From positions 32,715,251 to 32,779,250 of the forward strand of contig NC_034009.1 in NCBI RefSeq assembly GCF_000346465.2: a stretch of 64,000 bases of DNA, in the 5' to 3' direction. Numbering within the stretch: the stretch's first letter is position 1; the number at the start of each line of letters is the position of its first letter. Origin of the DNA: Prunus persica. Its lineage: Eukaryota; Streptophyta; Magnoliopsida; Rosales; Rosaceae. Below the pieces are notes generated by a model that was not told the DNA's origin, did no database searches, and saw only the letters and a program-made list of their open reading frames with translations. A program made the translations under genes and the position numbers. This document shows positions 25,960-37,750 of the stretch, piece after piece.

Positions 25960-26945
25960 TTACAATAACAATAATAAAATTGGATTACAAACACAAAAAA
26001 CCAAAACTTAATGGGAAATTGGAAATTGTGGAATTCATGCCAAAAATGGACTATGTAACTAAGCAATTTTTGGAGATTTGAAAAAAAATACAAAACGAAA
26101 TTGCAAAATTGAAAAATTGAAAATCGAAAAATTACCTTACTAGGAGATTGCCAATTTCCGAATTTACTCAAATTAGACAAAGATTGAAAATGACAAAATC
26201 TGAAAAACAACAAAATTACGGAAATGTTATATGGCCGAAAAACACATACAAAGCACTGCAAATAAAATTAAAAATTTGGGGAAATACCAAATTTGCCACA
26301 AAGGAAATTGGCACATAGGAAAAAGGATATTAGGCAAATACGAAATAGGAAAATTGAAAAATTGAAAACCAATTAAAATGGAAAAAATGGGAAATAGGAT
26401 TATTACCGTACTGGACAAATTGGATAAGTTGGTATATTTGTCAAATTAGGCATTCTATAAATACAAAAATTGGGAAAATCAGGAAATTGGGAAATTCCAA
26501 ATTACAAATATAGGAAAATATGAAAATTTGGGAGAATATGAAAATTCCCACATAGATATTGGAACATAGAAAAAGTAAAATAGGCAAATACAAAATAGGA
26601 AAATTAGAAATTAGGAAATTGGAAAATTGGAAAATTAGAACTTTGTAAAATAGGAAAACAAGGAAATAGGAAAATTGGCAAAATTGAAAATTTGGGAAAT
26701 TAGAAAATTGGAAAATTGGAAAAGTGGAAAATTGAAAAAAAAAAAAAAAAGGGAAATCGGAAATTTGGAAATTTGGAAAATTGGAAACAAATTCAAATGG
26801 CGGAAATGAGAAATAAGAAAATTACCGTATTGGACAATTTGATTTAGTTGGTCAATTAGGCAACTTAGGCAAATTCTTTAAATTATGAAATGGGAAAATT
26901 ACCAAACTCGGAAATTGCAAAATACAAATATAGGAGAATAGTCAT
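25960..26945 (+). repeat. A-rich degenerate satellite-like tract (GGAAATT/GGAAAATT)
   Basis: Nearly 1 kb of short degenerate units such as GGAAAATTGGAAAATT with almost no C on the + strand. A higher-order repeat is visible: ATTACCGTACTGGACAAATT at 26402 recurs as ATTACCGTATTGGACAATTT at 26821, and AAATGGAAAAAATGGG-type sequence precedes both. The larger period is therefore about 420 bases. Open frames on the minus strand (25944-26418) are Phe/Ile/Leu-rich products of this composition. Confidence 0.8.
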
Positions 26946-27089
26946 ATACAGCCAATTGGGTAATTACTCCCGCCAATTACTCCCGTAATCCCTCTCGCTA
27001 ATTGCTCACTGATTTACTTCAGCTCATTAATACCTGCTTATATTAAACTTCAACCCAGTATGAAGAGAAAACTTGCATCACGTTAACTC

Positions 27090-27740
27090 TTGCTTGCAAC
27101 CATTACCTTCCCCATTGATTTCACTCACATCGCATTAAGTCCCACTTTTCTCCAATTAAGTCCTACACCAGCCCACAATAAATATTCAAAATCATGGACC
27201 CTAACCTCACACCAAACCCAATGCTTTCAATTACTGAAGGAAGGGAGAATGAAACACCAGCCAAGTCAGCCAATTCACTGACTGCAAACTTGGTCCATGG
27301 CTTGCAGCAATGTCGAGGCAATACCATCTTTTTGGAAAAATCTCCATGCATATATAGTTTCAAATTTTTTGGAGGGCCAAGCTAGGTGGGGTGTCAGAAA
27401 AAAGCGCACAATTCGCTCTCGTTATCATGTCCGCATGTATCTCCTACATATAAAAGGAGGGTATGAAAGTAAAAAACGAAATTGCCCCTACCACTGCAGT
27501 TATGGTATTCAAGGAATCTGACGAAATGACCCAGTTGAAGCAACAACAAGTGGAAACCGAATTCAAAATATTTCACAAGTTTGTAAAAATAGTGGATTCA
27601 GAAGGAAACTGGGACAACATCACTGTGGGCGGGGTCATGAATTTCATGGGTCACTGTCGCCACAATTGAAGAGTATGCAACTCCGAATGTGTCAACAGCA
27701 GGAAACTTGTGACACTTTAATATGACTTTAGACATTGTAA
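27090..27740 (+). other. Unrecognised coding-like fragment
   Basis: Frames at 27297-27521 and 27463-27669 overlap. The second reads FKESDEMTQLKQQQVETEFK then FVKIVDSEGNWDNITVGGVM and ends at 27669. Composition looks more protein-like than its surroundings, but I recognise no domain and no splice model is convincing. Possibly another captured gene piece. Confidence 0.3.
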
Positions 27741-27929
27741 AATGTAGTGGAAACAACCTATAAAATGGAACTATGAGGTGACCTTTTTTTGTATTATGTA
27801 ACTATGAGATAGCCTCTTATTGTATTCGAAATTGGATTTGATAGAATTATGATGCCTCTGTTTGTATTTGTGAGTGTACAGTTTCATTTATCCGTGTCCA
27901 GTTCAAACAATTATAGCGGTAATAACTCC

Positions 27930-28018
27930 ACAATACACATGCGTATAATGGCAATATGATATCAATAAAAGTATAATAGAGTTATAATAAAAGCACAATA
28001 GAGTTACAATATGATCCT
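27930..28018 (+). repeat. 11-bp-period CAATAT array 3
   Basis: Consecutive 11-mers GCAATATGATA, TCAATAAAAGT, ATAATAGAGTT, ATAATAAAAGC, ACAATAGAGTT, ACAATATGATC. Same period and strand as arrays 2, 4 and 5. It lies immediately upstream of the XRCC3 copy. Confidence 0.8.
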
Positions 28019-28225
28019 ATTGCAGTAGGTACTGCATCAAACTTTGTGTGTGTGTGTGTGTTTTTTTTAAAAATTTGGTCCCAAATAAAAAAAATAAAAA
28101 ATTGGGAAATTGATGAAGTATACATCCCTTAAAAGACATATGGCCTACATTACACAATTCAATATGGACTCTATATATACAATTCATGCCTTGCACCACC
28201 ATCACATCCCCCCCTAAATTACAGA

Positions 28226-29094
28226 AATTTGACACCACAAAACCTCAGGCTCCTTCTTATTTCAACCCCTAAATTATCCATCAGATGCCCAATACTAGAT
28301 GGCTACTTAGGTGGTGGGATACCCTGCAACTCCATAACAAAATTGGTAAGGGAGAGCGGTTCTGGGAAGACGCAACTTTGTCTCCAACTAATGGTAAGAG
28401 CTCAGCTCCCACCTCACATGGCGGACTAGGAGGCTTCTCCCTCTACATATTTACAGAATTCAGCTTCTCATTTCGTCGATTGCAACAACTAGCCAACCTT
28501 TATCATGCATCATACCCCAACTTAATTAGGTTGGAGCTATTGGAAGACATATATGTTCATGGCGTTCATGATGCTTAACAACTCATCCATGTCCTTCGAG
28601 ACATACAAGCATTTATTGCCGTTGATCACACCTGGTTGCCTATGAAACTCATTGTCATTAATTCCATTGCTGCATTGTTCCGATCATAGTATGAGACAAC
28701 ACTAGCAAATTTGAAATAACGGTCTGAAATATTTTTCAAGATATCTGGAACATTGAAGGCTTTAGCAAATAAGTTTGGGGTGGCAGTGGTTGTCACCAAC
28801 CAAGTGGTGGATTTTATTGGGCCACATGATGGAGTGAACGGGGTGAGGTTGGGAAACTTTGAGTGTTTGCACACATTAGGCAGATGGGTGAGTCCAGCTT
28901 TGGGATTGGCTTGGGCACATTGCATAAATTCAAGGGTGTTCTTGGCAAGACATGAGCAATTTGTTGGGGTTAATAGTCATAATGCTCATTCAGCAACTAT
29001 ATCCAGTGAAATACATAGGATATTTCACCTTGTATTTGCCCCACATTTGCCCCATGCATCGGCTGAATTTGTAATAAAAAAAAAGAAGGTGTAG
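28226..29094 (+). pseudogene. XRCC3: XRCC3 (RAD51 paralogue) intronless pseudogene
   Basis: Clear similarity, in order, to plant XRCC3, a homologous-recombination ATPase. It shows PILDGYLGGGIPCNSIT, a Walker A (ESGSGKTQL), SLYIFTEFSFSFRRLQQL, LKALANKFGVAVVVTNQVVD, and a C-terminal IFHLVFAPHLPHASAEFVI. The frame shifts after the Walker A region (frame of 28229 to frame of 28285). Stops interrupt it (for example near 28576 and 28687) before reading resumes at 28753. No introns are present although the plant gene has them, which indicates a processed or transposon-captured copy. It sits between CAATAT arrays 3 and 4, next to the MULE transposase. Not functional. Confidence 0.85.
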
Positions 29095-29204
29095 CAGGAG
29101 TATCATGGTAACTGTGTAATAATGGCATTTTAAGAATTTTAATGTTGTGGATCCATTTGGAGTTACATTCCAGGCCCTTTAATTTCGTACTCACAATTTA
29201 CATT

Positions 29205-29287
29205 GCAATATCAATACTAGTACAATAAAAGTACAATATAATGACAATATGAAGATAATAAAATTACAATACGATAGCGATACTGTG
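29205..29287 (+). repeat. 11-bp-period CAATAT array 4
   Basis: Units ACAATAAAAGT, ACAATATAATG, ACAATATGAAG, ATAATAAAATT, ACAATACGATA, GCGATACTGTG in exact 11-base register. Together with array 3 it brackets the XRCC3 copy. Confidence 0.8.
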
Positions 29288-29464
29288 AATATAAATATGA
29301 AACACACCATGCTGTATAGCAATGCAACCCAAATTATGCAAATTTAACAGAATTCACATTCAACATAACACCAAACCCACCACAAATAAAATTAAATTTG
29401 GCATTACCTAACAAAGCAATACAAATCATATTGTCTAAGAAACATTACGCAGTGGAATATTATT

Positions 29465-31911
29465 TTAACAGGTGATTTTATTGTGGCCTGTGGAACCGCA
29501 CCTTAAGCAATTTCTTGTAATGGTGCCCTCTCCTTGTGAGGGAATTCGTAGCTTCTTCTGTTTGCCTGGCATGACCTTTGCCATGGGAGGCAACACCACT
29601 CGACTTTGAATATCTTCAGGAATAACTCACATTCCGTGAGGCTGTACCGGGTAAATGCTATCTGAATAAGCATCCAACCAGGTATTCCGTGTGTAATACC
29701 AAGAAGCCTTGGAGTATACATTTAGTTTCAAGAAGCAGCAAACTACAACTACATGCTTGCAAGGTAGCTGTTCAAGTTGAAACTTTCTACAACTACAACT
29801 ACTGTTCGTCAAATCTACGAGGCCGTCCATATCACCGTAAAAAACATTAAACTGTATGTTATTTAGTTTAACGACATTCATCCTTGCAGCATCATCCAAC
29901 TTATTCCTTAACTTCTTCTTGCCAAAATTGGGGCACAATATTGTTGTGAAATTCAAAGTCAACTCACGATTTTCAGTGAATCATTTCACAAGGAGATTAA
30001 TAATTTTCCCTATCAAATGAACCACTGGCAGCATCTTTGCAAACCTAAGGACTGGGTTTATTGACTCCACAATATTTGTTGTCATTACATTATAGCGGCG
30101 TCCATCCATACGAGCTCTAAATCACTTCTGTAACTTTTCTTGTTCAAGATATTGAGAAACATGTTCCTTTCTCTTAATCTTGCTAAAATGTCAATCAAAT
30201 TCAGCAACTGAATAAGATTTCGCAGCATGCTCAAAGTGCATCAGTATTTGATCACGCTTTTTCAACTTGCAAGTGTGTTTCATGTTCCCCTTCATATGAT
30301 AAAAGCATATGCCATGTTGCGCTGTTGGGAAAACTTTGTTCCACACATTCTCTATGCTAACATTGTGATTAGAAATGATAACAAGATTGGGACACTCACC
30401 AATGGATTTATGAAGTTTAGTGAAAAACCAATGTCATAATGCATTCGTCTCCAAATCCCTGATCCCAAAAGCAAGAGGATATATATTTTGATTATCATTG
30501 AATGCATTTGCTACAAACATAACACCCTTGTACTTAGATTTTAAATGAGTGGCATCCACGACTATCATTGGGCGTATGGAAGAACGAAACCCTCTAATAC
30601 ATGCGCCAACTGCCATAAATAAACACACAAAGTGATTGTTCTCATCAATTTAGATGTGTGTCTTTGTGTTGGGATTCATACGCTCCAATTCATAGCAATA
30701 AGCTGAAAGGATATAATAAGCCTCCTTGGCTGATCCTCTAATGGACAATAGAGCTAACTCCCTTTCTTTCCAAGCTTTCGAATAATTGATGGTCAAACCA
30801 AAGTTGTGTTTCACATCTCTTATTAGGTCACTTGGTGTATATATTGTCCGAGAATCCTTCAACTTCCTTTTAAATGAAGTGGCTACAAGTGTTGCAGTTG
30901 CTTGACGATGGTTGTCATTTACGAACCTCAAATCACACTCATGAACAGCTGTACACCTCACAATCGTGAAGTTGTATTTTTCAATTCTCGATGCTCGGAC
31001 CCATCATGGGTATTGACGTTGACAACAAACCACAAGCAACCTCTTAGTGCAAGAGAATTGCCCCTTAAATTCAAAGTGGCCTCTCAATGCCGTCAACCAT
31101 AACTCGGTCAACAATGCTCCCTTAATAGAGAATTTGCCCAACTTTAATTTTTGGATTCTAATCACTTCGCGAATACCCTGTGTCCAAATATGCTTCTCCA
31201 TCATTTGCACCGGCCACATTGTACTGGTTATGTTCACCCATTTGACTCAAATAATGTTCACGAGTGGGTTCAGATTCTCCTCCTAAACGCATTATTGGCA
31301 ATTGGGCAGATGTTTTCAAGCGGCCCAAAATAAGAGGGCAGAGTACACTGACACTTCATTTCTTTCAGTACCATTATCACCACCATGCATCTCCTCCACC
31401 TCTCTAAAATCAATCATGTCCATAAAATCTATCCCAACATCACTTCCCACATTAGTGACATTTGTATTATTCATAGTTACTTCATTGCTTTCAACAATGG
31501 CAATTGAAGAACGACCCATCCGATACTATTTGTCGTGATATGCATACTATCAACTGCATCATTTGCCAGTCCTTTGTCTTCTATACTCACGAGTAAGGGA
31601 TCTAGTTTTGAAGGTGTTACCTCACAATTGTCCTTTATAAAAAATTTGACATCATCATCGTCCTCAATCTTTATGTGCTTCCACTCATTCGAGGCCACCA
31701 AAATTGAGAACTTCAAGCAAATCTTGTCTTCCCTGCTGTTTGTATTACCAATCTGATGCACACAATCTAACAGTTCAGCAAATGTAATGGTCTGTGGAAC
31801 TATTAAGCCTTTTGAGTCACCTTCTTTGTATTTGCACATCTTCTTTGAGGTTACCAATTTTCCATTATAGCAAACCAGCATAACAATTGTCTCCATTTCT
31901 AACCATGACAA
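29465..31911 (-). pseudogene. Mutator-like (mudrA/MULE) transposase, broken
   Basis: Reads right to left. An N-terminal part (31477-31911) is followed by a MULE N-domain with HNFGLTINYSKAWKERELAL (30650-30961). The DDE core shows IVVDATHLKSKYKGVMFVAN (about 30525-30567, first catalytic Asp). A SWIM zinc finger CSCRKFQLEQLPCKH lies near 29750-29800, and a zinc knuckle CLRCGSTGHNKITC ends at the stop at 29465. In-frame stops occur near 30646, 30431 and 29970, and near 30190. At 30431 and 29970 the family usually has Trp (WxWFxxKLH and WFxxRRE contexts), so TGG-to-TGA changes are likely. Catalytically dead. It is the main evidence that this block is a MULE. Confidence 0.8.
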
Positions 31912-31927
31912 AACAGCATTTCATTAA

Positions 31928-32060
31928 CACAATACAAACACAATAACCATGCAATACAATGGCAATATAACAGCAATATAACGGCAATATAATAGCAAAA
32001 TAACAACAATACCACAGCAAAATAACAGGAACACAATAGCAGTACAACACTAACACAGCA
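31928..32060 (+). repeat. 11-bp-period CAATAT array 5
   Basis: The cleanest array: GCAATATAACA, GCAATATAACG, GCAATATAATA, GCAAAATAACA, ACAATACCACA, GCAAAATAACA, each exactly 11 bases. It lies just upstream of the transposase N-terminus. Confidence 0.85.
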
Positions 32061-32410
32061 GTGAACAAGGATTCATCACAATCACACTACACAAATCTAC
32101 TACATAAAATGAAAAATCCCAAGTTTCAAGATTCACATATCCAGAGCAATCTAAATGCAATTGGTAAAAATTCAGATGGATGAGCATGAAGATTCAAAAA
32201 ACCTAATCAAAAGCAATTAAAGCCAAAACCAATTTAATAGAAACCCAAACAATCAAAATAAAATCAATTTCACAGAATCACACAGATATTAAGAAAATAA
32301 CCATCAACATTACCTATTCGAGGTCGGCCATCCAGTAGAGCTTCAAGGTTGCAAGCAGCTATTCAGAAGACATACCTAAAAGATGGGGTCGAGGGAGGGT
32401 TTCGCGATTC

Positions 32411-32451
<41 letters not shown>

Positions 32452-33017
32452 TAGGGAGTTGAGCGAGCTGAGAGAGAACAAAATTTCAGAAAAAGTGATA
32501 TGTGTGCAATAAGTGGATAATAAATATATATTTATAGGTAATAGTTGCAAAAAAATTAGTGAGAGATGGTATTTTCAATTAAAATTATAAAAACGATGGC
32601 ATTAGAGCTATTTCCCAAAAAATAAAAAAATGGCGAAGGTGGATCTCACCAGGCGAGAGGAAACGGAAAGGATGAATAAAGATGGATGAAAAAGGGCAGT
32701 CAAAATAATAGACAGCTGGCATCATACGATTGGTGTGGGATACTGAGGTGTCTTGCTGACCCTGGCAAGTTTTATTCACTTGACTTTGGGGGAAGATTGC
32801 TTTCTAATAAAAGCAAATTCTAAAAATATATTTTTTCCGTTTTCAATTTTAGTTTATTTGTAGTTGTTACCTTTTAAATATACATAATGGAAAACTAAAA
32901 AATAAAAAGGTAATCCATAAAACAAATCTTCTTGTCAAAATCAAAGTCAATAACAGAGTCGTGTTTTGCCCTTTTAGCAAGTTTGGCTATAATGTTCTTA
33001 TCCTATGAGAAATATCT
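32061..33017. other. Outer edge of the transposon block and AGAL upstream region
   Basis: AT-rich sequence containing a GA microsatellite (32414-32447). A stretch at about 32555-32620 could be the MULE end. No gene seen. Confidence 0.35.
32414..32447 (+). repeat. (GA)n microsatellite
   Basis: About 17 GA units, uninterrupted. Confidence 0.9.
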
Positions 33018-33025
33018 TATATATA
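33018..33025 (+). promoter_or_regulatory. Candidate TATA box of the alpha-galactosidase gene
   Basis: TATATATA, 160 bases upstream of the chosen start codon. A leader of about 130 bases would follow. Position is plausible but unproven. Confidence 0.45.
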
Positions 33026-33184
33026 CGTAACAAGCACGGCTGCTGTTGTCAGTTTTCATTAGGTTAGAATCTAGAGTAGAGAGGGTGTAAGGAGACTGGA
33101 GAGCAGTAGAGGAGAGGGAGTGATAAGAGTAAGAGACAGCAAAGAAAAAGAAGCAGCAGACGCAGAGTAGTAGTATTGGTAGAA

Positions 33185-36100
33185 ATGTTGAACATGAGGA
33201 AAAAGGACGCCGACGGTGCAGTAGTGCCAACAACGACGATTGTGATGGCGTTGATGCTCTTCTCATTTATATCACCACCCATGTTAATGGGTGTTTCTGC
33301 TTCGCAGAGAACAAGAATGATGGTGCCAGAAACCCAAGAGCAGCACAGACGGAATCTGCTTGCCAATGGGCTTGCATTGACTCCTCCCATGGGGTAAGCT
33401 AAGCTAGCTCTCTCTCTGCTTCTCTCTCTGTTTTTACTTGGTTTTAGCTAGCCGGTTCGGTTATCAAATATCAAGGGTTCACTCATCTTTCTGCGAAATT
33501 AGTGATTCCTCTCTGTTTTGTTCCCTTTCTGAATTGCAGTGATGCTTTGTTTTACTCCTCCTAGCACTTTTACTCTAGTAATTCGAATTAGTGTCCTGAA
33601 CCGTATGACATGCACTTTTACTGCAGTATGTATGTACGATATGGATCAGAGTTTATTTTTCAGCTTCTAAATTCTAACTATGTATGTTACATTTATTTCA
33701 TATACATGTCTGTATACTAATCCCCTATTTGATTTTAATAATAAGGGAAAATCTCATCATTATTTACTACTCAGTGATTCCTCTCGCATTTGAAGTTATG
33801 AAGTTGTGACCCTTCAAATGTCTCACGGCTGACTGCAATTTTTATCTTCCTTATATTTTCACTCCTTTTCAAATACTTGTGGGATTAATCAGGTATTTTC
33901 TTTTTTATCAGGTGGAATAGTTGGAATCACTTCAACTGCAAAATTGATGAGAAAATCATCAAAGCAACCGGTAACTTTAACTTATGCTTAATCTGTAACC
34001 AAAGCTCATGCCTAATCCAAGCTTCATATACTAAGTATAAAGCCATGTTCCCAAAGCTATGGCAGCATAGTGATAATGTGTTGATGGTTGGGGTTGTTGG
34101 TTTTGTAAATTTATTGGGGTTTAATAACGGTTCTTGTTTCTCTGGTTTGACAGCTGATGCTCTGATTTCCACCGGGCTCTCTAAACTTGGATATACCTAC
34201 ATTAACATAGGTACATTGCTATTTTCTTTTTCTCTTCGTAATTTCCAATTTAGTCAGAAGATGATGACATACTTCATTTCTTGCTATCTATAGATGATTG
34301 CTGGGCCGAAATTGCTCGTGATGACAAGGTTCTATTTTTAATCATAAACAATTCGGCTTTTAGAATGATTGAAAAAGATATGGAGATTTACTAAGCATGA
34401 GATTTCAAATTCAGGGTAATCTAGCGCCCAAGAAATCAACCTTTCCATCAGGCATTAAATCTCTTGCGGATTATGTCCACAGTAAGGGTCTTAAGCTAGG
34501 AATCTACTCAGATGCAGGGTAACATGACTCTCATACACTCCAATACAGAAAATATATGCTGCATATTTGTTGTTGAATGTTGATATATACTCATATTTGT
34601 TACAACTAAACAAATAGTGCATGCAATTATACTTTGCAGGTACTTTACTTGCAGCAAAACAATGCCTGGTTCACTTGGCCATGAAGAACAAGATGCCAAC
34701 ACATTTGCTGCTTGGGTATGATATGTTGTAATGATTTTAATCAGAAGGAGTCATGACGTCTGCAATGATGATATTTGGTCATAGGATCTTGAAATACTGC
34801 AACTTTTTTTGCAGGGAATTGATTATTTGAAGTATGATAACTGTAATAATGATGGCTCAACGCCAACTGCTAGGTAAAATAAAATATCTATGATGATAAT
34901 GCAGTAACGCTACTCATGTTTGTTCTTCCTGCCTGCACGTTTCCCTGTATTAGGTATACCTCAGATAAAGATTTCTATATCTTCTTGTAGATATCCCGTA
35001 ATGACCCGAGCTCTGATGAAAGCAGGCCGTCCCATATTCTTTTCTCTTTGTGAATGGTAATGATCTTGTTTGTTAAAACTCAAAAATCATGTAATTGTTT
35101 TCTTTTTTGTTAGTAATCCCTAATTGTTCTTGTTTTTTAGGGGAGATATGCACCCTGCTCTATGGGGTGCTAAAGTAGGAAATAGTTGGAGAACTACTAA
35201 AGACATTTCTGATACATGGGAAAGGTAGAAAAGTGTGCTACCAATGAACTCTCAAATTGGTCTTCTATATGGGTCACACATAATACTTTTCTTGCATTTC
35301 CCTTGGCAGTATGGTCTCTAGAGCAGACATGAACGAAATTTATGCTGAATTTGCCAGACCCGGTGGTTGGAATGGTTAGTATTCTAATGCAATTATGCTT
35401 TACCTATACTGTCGTTTAGGCACATTGTTGATGTTTCAGTAAGAGATTTATCTGCTGAATTTCAACAGATCCCGACATGCTTGAAGTGGGGAACGGAGGA
35501 ATGACAAAAGATGAATATGTAGTCCATTTTAGCATATGGGCCATTTCTAAGGTACCATAAGCATTTTCTCTTCTCTTATATGATATGTGCAGTTTAAGGC
35601 CATCGGTTTGGTAATGCATAAGCCATGCTGCAGGCTCCCCTTCTTCTTGGTTGTGATGTGAGGAATATCACAAAAGAGACAATGGAGATCGTTGCAAATA
35701 AAGAAGTTATCTCTGTAAACCAAGGTAACTAACTACAACCTTCAGATAGACACTTGTTTTCCTTCCTGGTGACTGAACGAGTTTGCATTAATAGAACCCA
35801 GAATTGTAAATTTGTGTTGATTAACTGTAACAGATCCACTTGGTGTGCAAGCCAAAAAGGTCAGAATGGAAGGAGATCTTGAGGTAAAACTGAAAATGCC
35901 AGCAATCTCTTCTGATATATGTAGGCTGCTGTTCTGCTTCCGTAAGAATTCTGTCACTGTCTGTGAGATTGATCGACTCTCAATTTTACGTACTTTGAAC
36001 AGGTTTGGGCTGGTCCGCTCTCAGGCTACAGAGTAGCTTTACTCCTTGTCAACCAAGGCCCTTCGCGAACTTCCATTACAGCTAACTGGGATGATGTTGG

Positions 36101-36358
36101 AATCCCCACAAACAGTGTTGTTGAAGCAAGAGACCTTTGGGAGGTATAACCTATAATTATATGGTCTAACATAAGGCCTTAATTAGCATTCTTTCTCAGT
36201 TCTTCCTACTCCGTTGCAGCCGTATTGTATTGTGAGATATTTACTGATATGTCTCTGTCATGCAGCACAAGACATTGAATGCACGATTTGTTGGAAACTT
36301 GACAGCCACCGTGGGCTCTCATGCATGCAAAATGTATGTTTTGAAGCCAGTCTCGTAA
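33185..36358 (+). CDS. AGAL2: Alpha-galactosidase, glycoside hydrolase family 27
   Basis: Hydrolyses terminal alpha-galactosyl residues from raffinose-type sugars, galactolipids or cell-wall galactomannan; probably secreted or vacuolar. Fifteen exons: 33185-33393, 33912-33970, 34154-34210, 34294-34328, 34415-34518, 34640-34715, 34815-34873, 34991-35056, 35141-35224, 35310-35374, 35469-35551, 35634-35724, 35834-35883, 36003-36143, 36266-36358 (423 residues). A hydrophobic segment at about 15-38 acts as signal peptide or anchor. The (beta/alpha)8 barrel starts at [17 protein letters not shown]. The nucleophile motif YLKYDNC gives Asp188, and the acid/base lies in RPGGWNDPDML (Asp272/274). Start: ATG at 33185 or 33194; the upstream in-frame codon 33176 is TTG. 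AGAL1 versus AGAL2 orthology is not decided by eye. Confidence 0.93.
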
Positions 36359-37189
36359 CCATGAGTTTAGTTGGATTGGAATGTTGATGTTGCTGTTGAT
36401 CTGTCGACCGCCCAACTATACATCTAATGTCACGCTCATGGTTTACTATCCATGAGTTCCTATTTGGCATTTTACCAAAACTTGATTTCCAATTAATAAG
36501 AATCTGGAGGAGGCAAGGCTCCTCTTCTCCACTGATTTATGTGTATCTTCCCATTTTCTGGTGGATGGGCATAAGGAATGAGTAAATCTTATGCAGTATG
36601 ATCTTTTTCTATTTTGAGTCTATGACCTACCTCCATGCGCTTAACCTTAACATGACTTAAAGTGGTACTGTAAATTGATGCGTTGAGCTATGAACAATTG
36701 AGAAACTATGCTTCGATTTCTACGACTCCCAGACTTTTCAAGATAGATCAAACCAACTCTTCACTTTTTGGGAATGAAGGGGGATTCGAACTTAGACTTC
36801 TTCCCACATTGAAGAAGGGGATGAAGGGAAAAATTGAAATGGAACTCTCCCCGAAGCTATATCCTTCACAAAACATCCATAAGGAGTGAAATGTGAAAGA
36901 TGTGACATTGATTATCAGAAACAACTTGATGAAGAAATAAAAGATTGTGGGAAATATTAAAATATGTAAAATAGTGTTGAGTTTAATCGAGAATTTGAAA
37001 TAGAGGCAACATGTGTGATATCTAAACATTGCCCTTTACCCTCAAACACCTTATTCCTGGATGTACTCAGACGGAGTTTTTGAGTATTTAATAATCTTTT
37101 GTTTGGTTTAGATATGTCTAAATGCAAGTAAATGCATTGGTTTAACTCGAGTTCAAACCGAACCAACACCAAGTTTTGAGTTGAGCCCT
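36359..37189. other. Alpha-galactosidase 3' UTR and spacer
   Basis: The 3' UTR probably reaches about 36600. The rest is AT-rich spacer with no recognised feature. Confidence 0.4.
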
Positions 37190-37750
37190 AAGATGGGGTG
37201 CAAGTTGGATTAGAAAATCCGATTCCGACTGATTTCATTTCGAAAATTTCTGATTTTGACAAGTCCAAATCAATTCCGACAGCCTAAAGTTTTGAAATTC
37301 GAAAATTTGGATAAAAATTGAATTGGTTAGAATGTATCTAAATATTCAAAAAAATTCCGAATTCTGAAATATATTGGGGTTTCAAGCTTAAACTACACAC
37401 AATTACTAATTTCATGATGACCAAATAAACCTAGACAAGTTATTTCATAAAGGATAACAACATATAAGTACTAGTATATAATATTTTTACAAGCTTACCG
37501 TATGAGTTTTTAATTTTGAGTCAATTTTAATCATTCAAATGGTTGGCCATTTTTAGAATTTTGAAATAATGTTTGAAATATTTCAAAAAAATTCCGAAAT
37601 ATAAAAATTTCAAAAATTTTCGAATTGGAATGGATATTGTTCCGAAATTTTTTAAAACGGATTTGGAATAGAATTTTCATTCCGAATACCTTTGGATTGA
37701 AATTAGAATCTCATAATTCCGATCGGATTTATCTGAAAATCACCCCTATT
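37190..37750. mobile_element. Possible hAT-like MITE, low-complexity interior
   Basis: The left end ATGGGGTGCAAGTTGGATTA and the right end, which read in reverse starts AGGGGTGATTTTCAG, both continue into AAATCCGAT-type sequence, forming an imperfect inverted repeat. The interior is full of AATTCCGAA and TTTCGAAAATTT motifs. No target duplication was found. Confidence 0.45.

Larger units (their letters stand above)
18700..32640. mobile_element. Composite MULE-type transposon block
   Basis: A gene-poor 14-kb block. It contains a Ulp1-like relic (+), five 11-bp-period CAATAT arrays, a solo LTR, an A-rich satellite tract, unrecognised coding fragments, an XRCC3 retrocopy and a mudrA-type transposase relic (-). 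MULEs that carry a Ulp1-like protease as well as a transposase are known in plants, so one large element is plausible. I did not find matching terminal inverted repeats, so the limits and unity are inferred. Confidence 0.4.

Noticed and set aside
25944..26418. Long Phe/Ile-rich minus-strand frames resembling membrane proteins
   Set aside because: They are read-outs of the A-rich repeat tract, without starts or conservation signs.
28226..29094. Functional XRCC3 gene
   Set aside because: Frameshift after Walker A and several in-frame stops; no introns or leader.
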